A DNA stretch of 64,000 bases from Trissonchulus latispiculum (Eukaryota; Nematoda; Enoplea; Enoplida; Ironidae), in the NCBI GenBank assembly GCA_030248195.1, contig JASAND010031913.1:19781-83780 (forward strand). Direction: 5' to 3'. The notes beneath the pieces were generated by a model, which saw only the letters and a program-made list of their open reading frames with translations, did not search any database and was not told the DNA's origin. The position numbers were made by a program, and so were the translations under genes. Of the stretch, positions 1 to 10,723 are shown one piece after another; position 1 is the first letter of the stretch, and the number at the start of each line of letters is the position of its first letter.

Positions 1-12
1 TTTAAGGCAAAG

Positions 13-42
13 CTTCTAGAAGATTCTAGAACCTTCTAGAAG
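13..42. promoter_or_regulatory. Perfect six-unit heat shock element-like array
   Basis: Six contiguous 5-bp units alternate TTC and GAA without a break (TTC at 14, 24 and 34; GAA at 19, 29 and 39), which is the nTTCnnGAAn arrangement bound by trimeric heat shock factor. The block is also close to palindromic, with GGCAA at 6-10 and TTGCC at 44-48. No gene starts near it inside the window, so it could serve a gene to the left or belong to a repeat. The match is seen directly; HSF binding is inference. Confidence 0.5.
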
Positions 43-436
43 CTTGCCACCTTTTACGTGTGCTGCGCTGCAGCGGGCTGACCCAGCTGGTCGTTGGGGG
101 TGAAAATTAATGAGATTTTGGATTTATTGCCCCCCAACTGACCCAATTTTGATATATTTTGGGGGCCGAAACTTGGCGAAATTTTGCGAAACTTTTGCTA
201 ACACATAAACACAACCAAAGGGAATACTTTATGAAATTTCGTAACTTTGATGAATTATTACACAAGAAATATAATTTTCTAGAAGCTACAATTTATATTG
301 TAATAATCTACGTACTTATCTACGTATACCTAGCTACTTATATTTATATATTAATTATTATCGAGGGAGCTAAGCCCCCTCTAAACCCAATGACTTGGGC
401 TTATCCTACTATTTTCCTTTTCTTTTCTTGTTGTCC

Positions 437-681
437 TTGTCCTCGGCCAAAAGTTCAAGCGAGGACAACTGCTAGGCCCAGAAGAAAGAGGCCTAGCAGA
501 GAGAAAGAAGAGAAAGAGGGAAAGGGGAACAACACCTGACTCAGGTGTAGTCTGGGAGGTAGACAACCTCCCAGACAATGAAAAAGGAAAGGGTTTGACT
601 TAAGTCAAACTAAAAAAGAAAACCAATTTTAGAACACTCCTTTTTGGAGTGGTAAGATTACGACACAAAAAGTAATCTTAC
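437..681. repeat. Run of seven consecutive short inverted repeats
   Basis: Seven separate perfect inverted repeats follow one another with little spacing: 437-445/460-468, 469-478/490-499, 532-539/541-548, 551-560/566-575, 593-610 (one 18-bp palindrome), 635-640/646-651 and 652-661/672-681. Stems are 6 to 10 bp and loops 0 to 14 nt. The arms have unrelated sequences, so this is not one repeated hairpin. A purine-rich tract (500-530) separates the second and third. No coding function is evident; short ORFs across it are low complexity. Confidence 0.6.
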
Positions 682-2258
682 AAAAACATTTTTCTTTATA
701 ACTTTCTTATTATTGGGAGTTGAAAAGTCGGGTTTGGATTTTTCGAATCAGTATCAAATTCTCTTTCATATAAGCCCAAGTCATTTTTCGACCAAAAATA
801 TCAAAATTAACTAATTACTACCTAACTAACGCATAATTATTACTAATTAACCCTACCTAACTACGTACTTAGCTATTTTGCACTTAGTATTGAACCATCT
901 TCCAATATTAGTTGTTCTAGATGTACATTTCCATTTTATAGGCAATTTTACGACTAATTTTTGCCTTAATTATGCACATAAACTTTGTGTTTTAGGTTTA
1001 TGACTTCCTGCTGACTAACATGTGAGCGTTAGTGATTAAATTATCTTGACGGGGAGGGCTATACTTGACTATTATGGGAGATACTCACCAATTCACCTAA
1101 GTTTAGTTTAGTTGTCGATTGTTATCTTCGTGTGGAGGTAACAACTCCATTTACTAAAGGGATGATAAACCGAAGGGATTAGGGGTGAAGTATCCCTCTT
1201 CACCTTTCCTGGATTAGTATCATTAGTAGTCACGCGTTAGTAGAATTTAATTAAACTTAAAATCGTGTTTAAGACTAGTATTAATGTCTTAATTGAATGT
1301 GAACCTTGAACCCTATTGGTGAATTTCTTGATTTCTACTGAATACTGGCAACTCTAGCTAAACAAACATGATGATCTATACAATTATTGCTTGGACATTA
1401 TTTGACAATTACATTCCATATTGATGACCTTCACTCTTCTTCACAATTCCATGGCATGAGAATTCATCCTGGTGATTTGATCATTTTGAAACCTCTTTTA
1501 AAGCTGATTTCAGATTACTTTTAACATTTTATTTTATTAATTCCATTACAACGTATCGTATAAAATCTGACTTTATGATTGGCTTTATTCTGGTTCTGGA
1601 ATTTTTGCTTCACAGATAACCAAAATATATCCATTTTTTGGACCCATTCCAATACGAAATCTCGTTTATTCCATTACATATGTGTTCAATGCGTGCGAAC
1701 AAGTTTTGAGGCTAAATTCTCCACACAAACCTTATTTATTTCTACCTACGTACAAATATTTCATGTCGACTCTGCTGACAACACACGGCAGCAACTTCGA
1801 CGCAAAATGATTCAAATTCGATAGCCAAATCCCCTGCTGTTGGGCAGAAAAATTGCACATAATCAATCATAGCTCTGATCTATTATGTATATATGTAAAA
1901 TAAAAGGTAATGTGTGCTCGTCTTTATTTTGACGGCGGTTCAATTGTGCCAAACCCAGATTTTTCACCTTAGCCATGCCAACCTCAATCTGGTCTACGAA
2001 GGATCTGAAATCCAACAAAGTTCACTCTAAAGCAAAAATTGGAAAGCAAACAGCAAAAGTGAGGCTACATGCGGAATAGCGATGTGGAAGTAAAACTTTA
2101 GCCGATCCGATCCAGTAAAATTATTTGTCGATTCGATCTGATTCGATCCGGCGATCTCGCTTTTTCCAAAAAGCTAGACAAAAATTTTTGATTTTAAAGT
2201 CTGATTTGCATTATGAAATTAACACACACTAATTTGACTGAGCGGTCAATTCCAGGTA
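682..2258. other. AT-rich stretch with no recognised feature
   Basis: No ORF with recognisable protein content, no RNA gene and no terminal inverted repeats were seen in this stretch. The short ORF at 1579-1824 reads like random AT-rich translation. Confidence 0.4.
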
Positions 2259-2269
2259 TGGCACTGTCC

Positions 2270-2390
2270 TGTTATGGCACGAATTTTCAGTTCTGTTCTG
2301 GCACTCTTGGGTTCTGTTCGGGCACTCTTGAGTTCTGTTATGGCACTCATGAGTTCTGTTATGGCACTCATGAGTTCTGTTATGGTACTG
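2270..2390. repeat. Tandem repeat of about 21 bp
   Basis: About six imperfect copies of a unit reading GTTCTGTTATGGCACTC plus four bases. The period is a multiple of three, so short ORFs run through it on both strands; these are repeat by-products. Confidence 0.75.
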
Positions 2391-2789
2391 ATAAAATTCA
2401 CTGATGCCACTACAAAAGACAATAATTTGTTTAGGTCCAAAATTAACTGTAGGGTAAACTAGCTTTGGATGGACTAGAATATATTTTTATCTTCTGCATA
2501 TATCAGTACTTTACTTGCCATGGACGAAAAATAGAGATAGACATTGAATTTTTCAAGCAAAGCATAAGGGTAATAAACATCTTATACTGCTTCGTTTGAC
2601 CTTAAAACAGAAGCCAGAAGCATGATTTTTCAGATTAAGAGCTTTTGTCAGTCTTGTTTCGCTTACAATAAACACTGTAAGATGATAAAATTTTAGCCTT
2701 GTAGAACACCTCGGGTAATTGCTATGGCAATTATTCAGTGTCAGCATCCCCTTCCCTCAAAAATGCAGACGTTCTAAGCTGGCACTACC

Positions 2790-3157
2790 CCTAACCGGAG
2801 GTGGCTGTAAAAATGTGTAATGAATTGCAAACTTAATGTCTGCCTAAAATTCGGAAAACTATAGCCTTGCACTATTGTAAGCTGTTTCAGCCTATATTAT
2901 TATTCATGTTTATTGCTTCGTCTTCCATCCAGACATGATCTTGTCAATCAATGTTCAACCTCAAATTTTGTATCAAAATTCAAAGTGTATCTTTTATTCG
3001 ACTGGAAGGGGGGCAATAACATCGCTACGTATTACAAACATCCCGCAGTTTATTGCACCCCTCCTTCACCAAACATCCTTTTGAAAATCTGCCACATTGC
3101 TAAATTCAGACGAAAACAGCCAGCATTTTATTACACGATGCAGTGCATTTTATGAAG
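2790..3157 (+). repeat. Diverged copy of the left part of the GSS-intron repeat
   Basis: This stretch resembles 3290-3560 and 16020-16302: it shares a TTTATT/GTCCAGA block, a TCAACCTCA block, an ATATCGCTA-like block and a terminal GCATTTTATGAA. It stops at that last motif, directly before the next copy begins, so two partial copies sit head to tail. Confidence 0.5.
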
Positions 3158-3162
3158 TGTCT

Positions 3163-3560
3163 TCCTCTGAATTCTGAAATTCGAATAACCAAAAAATCCA
3201 GCAATAATTTCAAATTTTAATTTCATTTTAATTTAATTTTAATCAAATTATAATGAACTTCAAATTAAATGCTTGCCTTAGATTTATAAAAAGTATTACC
3301 CTACACTATTCTACGCCACCACATTCGGGTTTATTTATTTTTCGTCCAGACCTGAGCTAGTGAATCAGTTTTCAACCTCAGATTCTGTATCAAAATTCAG
3401 AGTATACCTTTTTGCTGATGGGGAGAGGGGTAGCAATATCGCTAAACATAACACACTGCACAAGAATTTTCAAAAAACTTCCCAATATTGCTACTGAAGC
3501 CTAAGCTTTATGAAACAGTATTTCATCACACAAAGCAAATGCATTTTATGAAACCAGTTC
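3163..3560 (+). repeat. Duplicated piece of GSS intron 7 including 13 nt of exon 8
   Basis: The sequence starts with CTTCCTCTGAATTCTGAAAT, the same as the exon 8/intron 7 boundary of the GSS gene at 15699-15718. It then follows the intron: the AATTTTAATCAAATT block, the GCTTGCCTTAGATTT block, the CATTCGGGTTTATTTATTTT block and the poly-purine GATGGGGAG block. The copy near GSS carries about 200 extra bases (roughly 15740-15945). The identity is clear by eye, but direction and mechanism of copying are not. Confidence 0.7.
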
Positions 3561-3812
3561 TGTTGATGCTGCAAGTCTACACTGCTGTTATAATGTTAGA
3601 CAGCTCTCTATAACTATTGGTCTTGGTCTGCCACTATCATGTGTTCACGTGTGTGCGAAAAAGCCCTCTGCAGCGGGTCATTGCTGCAGGACCGGTCCCA
3701 CTTCGGTGGGGCCAAACATCAACATAAACAATAAACGATAAACGCTAACTGATGACAGAAATGTCACTGGCAAACATATGGCGCAATATGGCCAAGACTT
3801 TTTGTCATTTTA
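3560..3812 (+). repeat. Structured dispersed repeat, copy a
   Basis: One of four copies of a roughly 250-bp element that begins near TGATGCTGCAAGTCTACACT and ends near GGCCAAGACTTTTT. Inside are two hairpins: CTGCAGC/GCTGCAG, then a stem closed by a C(TTCG)G tetraloop at about 3703-3722. One arm of the second stem has a T in place of C, which keeps a G-U pair. No ORF is conserved between copies. It may be a SINE or another RNA-derived element; no tRNA A and B boxes were identified. Confidence 0.65.
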
Positions 3813-3819
3813 GGGTTTA

Positions 3820-3880
3820 CGTCAAGAAAATGAGGTAAACGCGGGCCAGCAGGCGGATCCACGAAGGATACAAGGCATTA
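3820..3880 (+). repeat. GGCGGATCC-type dispersed repeat, copy 1
   Basis: Contains the shared core GTCAAGAAAATGAGGTAAAC followed by GGGCCAGCAGGCGGATCCAC and GAAGGATACAAGGCATTAAT. The core recurs at 22.6, 37.2 and 45.2 kb. It directly follows structured repeat copy a. Confidence 0.65.
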
Positions 3881-3910
3881 ATGTTGGGTTGTTGTTGTTG
3901 TTGTTAGCAA

Positions 3911-3979
3911 GGGTTGTTAATTTACATGTAAAAATGTGTTAAAAAGGGTAAAAATTTTGTAAAAATGTTTCAACCCTAA
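3911..3979 (+). repeat. Short relative of the TAGGGTTGT hAT-like element
   Basis: A piece starting GGGTTGTTAATTTACATG and ending TTTCAACCCT, with AAAAATGT-like repeats between. It resembles the ends of the element at 29507-30184. A second diverged piece lies at 7674-7773. Confidence 0.4.
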
Positions 3980-4949
3980 ATTTATTTTCTGTGAACCATA
4001 TTAATAATTGCCGGATCATCCAACGGTCAGAAAGGATGATATTTAGGCATTTAGCCACTAAGGCTGGTCCTCTTTTATTTATATTTTAACAATTGACCAT
4101 GAACTTTGTTAAATTGCTAGCAATCCTCCATCTTTCTAGTACAGAAACTATTCCTGTTTCGCATATAAGTGGCGGCAGAAAGATCTAGCAAAAGAATAAT
4201 ATCGAAAGCGTGTTGCCTGTTACAAATGTAAAATGCTACGCAAAGCCTGCTTGTCATTAGGTTTGTTTGACAGGCAAGTCAGGAAATCAGCAGCATTTTC
4301 AATTCATTTTTCAAATATATAATGAGAATTTTCGGTTTAGAAAACATCTATTCCAAAACTTATAATAGCTTTCAGAAATTTATAAATTTGGGATTGGAAC
4401 TTTTGATTCTCAAAATACTGTTTCATTAAACTTTAAAAAATTGGGCATTTCGTTAAATTTCTTTGACTGCTGTCTTTTCTAAATTTTTCGCTTTTCGCTA
4501 AATTTCGCGGTGATACTCCGGTAGGCGCACACCTTACAATTTTTCGCAATTGTCAGAAATGCTCTACTCCGGTAGGCGCACACCTTACAAAACTGAGGGC
4601 ATACTGTAAAACGCTCTACTCCGGTAGGCGCACACCTTACTAAACTGAAGGTTTACTGCAAAACGCTCTACTCCGGGAAGCGCACACCTTACAAATAGTG
4701 ATTTCTTGTACTGGTGATAATATGTACTAAACTGATTGCAAACTAAAATCGCACAACTGTTACAAAATAATCACCGCAATATGACAAGCAGGTGTAGATA
4801 ATGATAAATGTAATAATATTTAATAATAATATGTGATAATATGTAATGTGTGATAATATGTACTAAACTGCTGCCGCAAACACTTATATACTTATACATT
4901 AAACAATTATGTATATATGAAGTAATATCATTATGTAGGTATTATTTAA

Positions 4950-5345
4950 TTACAAGTTGAACATATTCATAAACTTATGTAACATGCAATAACATACCTT
5001 AACATGTACAAACAAACATGAACAAGCAATGTAAACTAAAGTCAGTTCAAGCGACAGGAAATTGGCTATGTACTTCCGAAATAAAGTCCTTGAAAGGGAT
5101 TTTCTTATGGCAAGCAAACCAAGAGTAAGCAGCCAAATATCCAGCCAGCAAGTGACCGCGGACGCCCCTTTTTTCACAGAGAGTTTTGCAGTTCCAAGCG
5201 GACAAGTGGCATCGTTTTCATGAAGTAAGCTTGATGCGTCTGAGTTAGGCAAAATGCCATTCTCACGACAATAATCAACAGCAGCCCCTTCTAATTGACA
5301 GATAGTAGTAATTTCTATCAACGTGGGATCGCGAACAGCATCCAT
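4950..5345 (-). pseudogene. Probable transposase N-terminal remnant (Merlin/ISXO2-like?)
   Basis: 131 codons starting just downstream of the inserted MITE. The first 65 or so residues read like real protein: an acidic/hydrophobic helix, then YCRENGILPNS, then CPLGTAKLSVKKG and a later C-W pair. This resembles the zinc-binding start of ISXO2-like transposases (a GLLP-type motif before a CPxC pair). The second half turns into hydrophobic, cysteine-rich translation typical of noncoding AT-rich DNA. No DDE core follows, so this is a decayed or internally deleted copy. An in-frame stop lies five codons upstream of the ATG. Confidence 0.35.
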
Positions 5346-5361
5346 TGCAAAGTGTTGCTAC

Positions 5362-5761
5362 TAGGGATGCACCGGGGCCTGGCCCTGGCCCCGGTAGGCA
5401 GGCCCCGGCCCCGACCCCGGTGGTCAGGCTCCGGTACTGACCGGGGCCAAAAATTAGCAAAATTTTGTAAATTTTTGACATTTTTTGACCAAAATTTTGA
5501 ATTTTCAAAAGTGAAAAAGTGTTACAAATCGTTTGTTTTCCCGCCGATATGATTGAAAACAAAGATAGTAACGTTTGTATATCAAAAATTATTGCAAAAT
5601 TTAAATTTTCCAGAAAATTTTTGAAAATTTTCGATTTGTACCCCCAATTTCCAGGCCCCGGCCCCGGTACCGGGGCCAAGGTGGCCCCGGCCCCGGCCCC
5701 GGCCGGGGTCACGATGAGGTCCCGGCGAGGCCCCGGTAGTTGCGGCCCCGGTGCATCTATA
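5362..5761. mobile_element. GGCCCCGG-rich hAT-type MITE nested in the Merlin-like element
   Basis: Begins TAGGGATGCACCGGGGCC and ends with the inverse, GGCCCCGGTGCATCTATA. It is flanked by perfect 8-bp duplications GTTGCTAC (5354-5361 and 5762-5769). The TAGGGATGCACCG terminus and 8-bp duplication are typical of hAT elements. GC-rich terminal blocks of repeated GGCCCC surround an AT-rich core. Being inside 4509-6228, it is the younger insertion. Confidence 0.85.
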
Positions 5762-7314
5762 GTTGCTACTACTGTGGCTAGATGTAATTTGCTTCCTCTT
5801 ATATAGCGCCAGAAAGTACACATAATTACAGAATGTCTCCTAAAATTGGCGCCTGTAACGGCTGAACTTACCTTTTCAATGAATTTGTGTTATATTTTTC
5901 TTTAGCATTTAATTCCGACAACTACATCTACACCTGCTTGTCATGTTGCGGCGATTAATTATTTTGTAACAGTTGTGCGATTTTAGTTTGCAATGAGTTT
6001 AGTATATATATACATATTATCACCAGTACAAGAAATCACTATTTGTAAGGTGTGCGCCTCCCGGAGTAGAGCGTTTTGCAGTAAACCTTCAGTTTAGTAA
6101 GGTGTGCGCCTACCGGAGTAGAGCGTTTTACAGTATGCCCTCAGTTTTGTAAGGTGTGCGCCTACCGGAGTAGAGCATTTCTGACAATTGCGAAAAATTG
6201 CAAGGTGTGCGCCTACCGGAGTATCACCAATTTCGCTAACTAAAAGATTCCATCTTGCAAGAATTCTAGGTTTTCAAGGGAAGGAAACAAACAATCCTCT
6301 GATCAGGTTATCTGGAAGAAAAATGAGAAGCATTCACGAGAAACCATTCCCATCGCGTTATTATACCAAAACACATTTCCCGAAAACTCAGCAGGGCACA
6401 GCTAGCCTTTGCCTTAAATGTATCGAGCCTGCAATTTATATGTACCACTTGACTTCAAGTAGTATTGGCGGTATTTATAGCTGTAAAAAAGTTAAATCTG
6501 TTAAAAAGTCAGAAGTTTTGCTACTGTTAATAACTGTAAAATGTCTTTTTAACGTTTTCACCTTTTTGACAATTTACAACCCTATTTATAGAAACTGCTC
6601 TGTTGAATCAAATCCAAACATGCGGGTCTTCTCATTTATCTCCCCCTCAGTGCTAAAATGACCAATCGAGCTAAAATTTGGCATGGATATGTTTTGGATC
6701 ATGCTGAGTTCGATTTTAAAAAATTCGATTTTGCGACTCGCAAGGCCAAGGAAGGGAAACCGAACGCTTTTGTCTCCAATTTTGCTGTGACGTGGTTTTC
6801 CGGCACGCCGAACACAAATCGAAAACTGTTTGTCTTTTTGCTAGCTCCGTACCGTATAAATCAAAGTTTTCAAAAATGAGTTCGTCCAATAGCGTGGACG
6901 AACCGGTAGGTTCCAAATTCTGCCGGTTCTGAAATTCATTCCGGTTGCGGTTCCAGTTCCGGTTCCAACCGGTTCTAGTGGAACTGGCCCCACCTATAAG
7001 CGTACCTACGCTTCAGCTAAGTACATACTGATTTGTTAGGTGGGATGGGATCAGCCGTTAGCGAAACCATCGGGTGCTCGGAACTACAAACTGTCCCATA
7101 CTTCCATTACCCTAGCCAACTACAACTGCATATTCGTTTATTCAACTTATAGATGACAGATAAACTATAAAAAGTGTAGCATTCAAACAGTCTATCAGCA
7201 ATCACAGTATTTAGTATAAATGTATATTATATAAACGTGCAGCATTGTAATGCTTAGAATTAAATTTCCTGACAAATAATTAGGCGTAAACAGCATGGGT
7301 TATCGTGTTTTTAG

Positions 7315-7614
7315 TAGGGATGCACCGGGGCCTGGCCCTGGCCCCGGCCCCGGCCCCGGTGGTCAGGCCCCGGTACCTACCGGGGCCAAAAATTACCAAA
7401 CTTTTGAAAATTTTTGACATTTTATGACCAAAATTTTGAATTTTCGAAAGTCAAAAAGTATTACAAATCGTTTGTTTTCCAGCCGTATGAATGAAAACAA
7501 CGATAGTAACGTTTGTATATCAAAAAATATTGCAAAATTTAAATTTTCAAGAAAATTTTAGAAAATTTTCGATTTCGACCCCCAATTTCAAGGTCCCGGC
7601 CCCGGTGCATCTTA
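7315..7614. mobile_element. Second copy of the TAGGGATGCACCGG MITE
   Basis: Same termini and the same AT-rich core as 5362-5761, with shorter GGCCCC blocks on both sides. I could not find a clean 8-bp duplication; the right end differs by a short deletion. A plus ORF (7491-7775) across it is not conserved. Confidence 0.75.
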
Positions 7615-7849
7615 GCTACACAAACAGCTATATACACACACGTTTAGCCTCCTCAGACATAGTATTTTGTAGTAGGGTTGTTAATTTACAACCCAGTTTA
7701 CAAAAACTAAATAATGTTACAACATGTTTTAGCAGTGTAAAAAGTGTAAAAAATGTAAAAAGGTTTCAACTCTAAAGTCGTTTACTGTGCAGCATAGTAA
7801 TAATTTAACAGATTATTCAAAGGGCAGAAAGAATGAGATTTAGGCATTG

Positions 7850-8520
7850 ATTCGCTACATGCCAAAATTTGTAGGACACCTGGTGGCTCAGAAAAATTTT
7901 CCTCCACCAACTGAATTTTAGAATGAAATTGAGCGTCCAAAAGCGGGAATGATCAAAGCACAAAACTAAATATAGCTTTGCATAATCAAGAAATTCGCTT
8001 AAAAATTAAGCAATTTTTGGAGTTGCAATCTTCATAGGTAGCTTTTAATTCTCTGGATATCTTCGGAAGACGGATCAAAGGATAGTGGTGTTATTGTTGG
8101 TGATTTGCCGAAAGTTGGTGCTCCCCCAACGGGAGGAGGGAGGGCGGGCAAAACTTAAAAAGTACAAACACACATGTATCTGTACGGAAAGACGGAATGA
8201 CAGGTCAAACTGTTGAATATAGAACCGCAACTACGAACACAAATGTAGACAGTACAAACGCAGATCAGCAAACGAAAAGGCTCAAATAACCAACTACCGG
8301 TCGAGAATGTAAGTCACTAAAACAAGTAAGAAAGCTTACAGCCTAAAAACACATAAAAGCCCACACAACAAAAAACAGACAGCAGCAAAACATCTCATTA
8401 GAATAGGAATCACATACTTTCACTTTCTACATTTTTTGGTCAGACACCTGTTTACAGCAGCAACCGGGAAAAACCCGTTGACTAGGTACATAGCACACAT
8501 CTGCAGCTCACGCGGAGCAG
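7850..8520. other. No recognised feature
   Basis: AT-rich sequence between the MITE region and the 3' end of the LicD-like gene. No ORF, RNA gene or bounded repeat was recognised. It may include the 3' untranslated region of the minus-strand gene that stops at 8527. Confidence 0.3.
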
Positions 8521-8526
8521 CAACAC

Positions 8527-9246
8527 TCATGTGCTTAAGCATTTCGGCGGTTTCAGTTCCTTCCACCAGCTGGTCTTATAGTGATACTTTTGCAGTTCAA
8601 TGCCCTCACGGGGGACTGGCAGTTTCAGGCTGCCCAGTTGGCCCTGGGGGAGGGGCGGTTCCACAATCCACCCAGGGAAAGTGTGCAACAGTTCGGAGGT
8701 GGGCGGCAGAATGCGATGCTGAAGGCCGACGCGTCGATAGGACTTGGTGTCCGCTGTCCACTCAAAGACAATCAGTCTGAGACGGGCGGCCGCCGCGTCC
8801 GGACCGGGCGGCTGGGTGGTGCCGGGCAGCGCTGACACCGCGTAGACGCCGCGCTGAAAGTCATAGTTGATCTGAAGGGCGTGCAGCTTAAACTGACGCA
8901 TCAGATAGTTCTCGTCATACTTCTGTAGATCACCGTTTTTGGCACAAACCTGCACCTCTGACTGCCAAGGTAGCAGTTGACCGTCCCGCAGAACACCCCA
9001 CAGGGTGTCATAGCACAGAAAATGTTGAACGCTAAGCAGGTCCAGCACTTTGTGAACTGTCGATAGTAGTTCTAAGAGAGCAGTTCTGGTGCTGTCCGCA
9101 ACGGGGCCGCACCGGCGCCCGGTTTCTAGATCACTCTGATCCGAGCCGTGCCATCGATGAAATAGTATGAAACAAAGGGACACGGTTAGGGTTAGACCCA
9201 GGACACGAACGGCAATACGTTTGCGCCAGAACTGTAGCACACTCAT
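8527..9246 (-). CDS. LicD/fukutin-like type II membrane protein
   Basis: A single uninterrupted frame of 239 codons. Residues about 11-28 form one hydrophobic segment after a basic start (RKR), which fits a type II Golgi or ER membrane anchor. The luminal part has FLCYDTLWGVLRDGQLLPWQ at about 75-94, the position and shape of the YGTLLGxxRxGxxIPWD motif of LicD-family nucleotidyl- and phosphotransferases (fukutin, FKRP and the nematode W02B3.4 type). The tail is tryptophan- and lysine-rich (SWWKELKPPKC). The acidic residues expected right after the tryptophan are replaced (QSEVQVC), so catalysis is uncertain. The codon use is GC-richer than the surroundings, which supports coding. Family membership is by motif only; the substrate is unknown. 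The ATG follows a CAG, so an upstream noncoding exon is possible. Confidence 0.6.
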   Translation of the reverse strand: MSVLQFWRKRIAVRVLGLTLTVSLCFILFHRWHGSDQSDLETGRRCGPVADSTRTALLELLSTVHKVLDLLSVQHFLCYDTLWGVLRDGQLLPWQSEVQVCAKNGDLQKYDENYLMRQFKLHALQINYDFQRGVYAVSALPGTTQPPGPDAAAARLRLIVFEWTADTKSYRRVGLQHRILPPTSELLHTFPGWIVEPPLPQGQLGSLKLPVPREGIELQKYHYKTSWWKELKPPKCLST

Positions 9247-9329
9247 CTGTTAGCGGAGGTAATAACCAGATCTGAAATAGAACTAAGAAAATACAAATAC
9301 AAAATAAACTAATTGTAGAAATATGCACA

Positions 9330-10330
9330 GGATAAGCGGGACTTCATCTCAAGGATAGACTTGATATGGGGCTTTTTAACAATTCTTGATCAACAGCTTT
9401 AAAAGTAAGATAGAATGGTTCTTGTACTTGGAAAAGTTTATCCAAGTCATTGAGCATCAGGTACTTTTGCCGTTAAAAATTTAATGCTAGTTGGAACGTA
9501 GGAAATGTGGAACACTGAGAGACAAAAAAATCGAAACTGAAAAAGTCAACTGCAATGGAACACCCGAACCCGACAGAAAAGTTGATTAAATCTGAGCTAG
9601 CATGTTCAATTATTCTCGCGTTTCTAGCAAGAAAAAACAAGACAACGCTAAAAAAGGACCCTTTGGCACATATCCAGAAACGTTTCAGAAGGCAGAGGAA
9701 CTAGGAGAAGTGTGAATGAAACAAGGCCACCTTTTTCATTTAAATTGAACAGCCACGAACCAACGCAGAACTTCCAGACAACTTTAAGGTTTCGCTGGGG
9801 GAGGGGCTAAGCACTTGATTCAGGCAGCATGTACAGTAAAGAGACTGAAAGTTTTTCAGGATACAACAGATTTCATTGTGAGTGACGTCAACAAACTAGC
9901 CAAGAATGAAAGATTCATAAAACTAAAAAATTTAAAACCAACTTTAAGGTTTCGGTGGGGGCACAGGTGGACAAGGGGGGGGACTTCCCCACCTCGGCGA
10001 AGTCGCTCACAAGGGGTCCAGAAATTGCTCCCACAAGGGGTAAGAAAATTGGCCAGACGGGGCAAGAAAAATGCCCCAAAATACGACCAAAATTTCTAAC
10101 TATTTAACGGCTCCGCCGGAATTTTTCCCTTAAAATCACTATTTTTTTGTAAAAAAACGTCCGAGAAACGTTATTTTTGCTAAAAAGTTGCTGTTTTTCG
10201 TTAAATAACCGCAAAAATAGCTTAAAAGTCGCTTTCAAAAGTGCTCATAGGAAACATTGCTACCACAAGGGGTACCGAAATTTGCTTCCACAAGGGTCAG
10301 TGAAATTTGGCCTCCCGTTCAGGTTTGGAT
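9330..10330. other. Intergenic, with direct repeats and G-rich tracts
   Basis: No gene recognised. The phrase AACTTTAAGGTTTCG(C/G)TGGGGG occurs at 9780 and 9940, and GGCAGCATGTA(C/T)AGTAAAGAGA occurs at 9825 and 10333, so this is a locally duplicated segment. Around 9970-10130 it has poly-G and CCGCCGG motifs like the poly-G MITEs, but I could not define ends. Confidence 0.4.
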
Positions 10331-10723
10331 GCAGGCAGCATGTATAGTAAAGAGACTGAAAGTTCTTCTGGACACAACCGTTTTCTTTGAGATGTCAACA
10401 AACTAGCCACGATAGAAAGTCTCGTAAAACTGAAAAATTTTGTCAAAAACTGCTAGGACAAATAGGTTTCATGAAGGCTAAAGCTTAAAAATGCAAATTT
10501 AATTCGGGGAGGGGGGCTGTGAATAGACAAACACTCATTCATTTTGGAATAGGAACATGAAAGGAATTTAAACTGAACAAAAGCAATTTTATTCCGAAAT
10601 TAAAAGTGGCAATATCATTTGACGGATTAATCAGTCTCAAGGTTTCTATGGTTTCCCAATCTCAGACAATACAGAAACTTTCGACAATACCTCCACCCCT
10701 AACCTCGCTTATGTACAGACATG

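Larger units (their letters stand above)
4509..6228 (-). mobile_element. Merlin-like DNA transposon remnant with long terminal inverted repeats
   Basis: Both ends read GGTGATACTCCGGTAGGCGC inward and are flanked by the same 8-bp duplication AATTTCGC (4501-4508 and 6229-6236). The inverted repeats are about 290 bp (4509-4800 and 5935-6228), and each holds four spaced copies of ACTCCGGTAGGCGCACACC. The middle carries a minus-strand ORF, interrupted near its start by a 400-bp MITE (5362-5761). The 8-bp duplication, GG termini and ORF content fit the Merlin/IS1016 group, but P and hAT elements also make 8-bp duplications, so the class is an inference. Confidence 0.7.

Noticed and set aside
5275..5823. 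182-codon minus ORF rich in Gly and Pro
   Set aside because: Produced by the GGCCCC blocks of the nested MITE.
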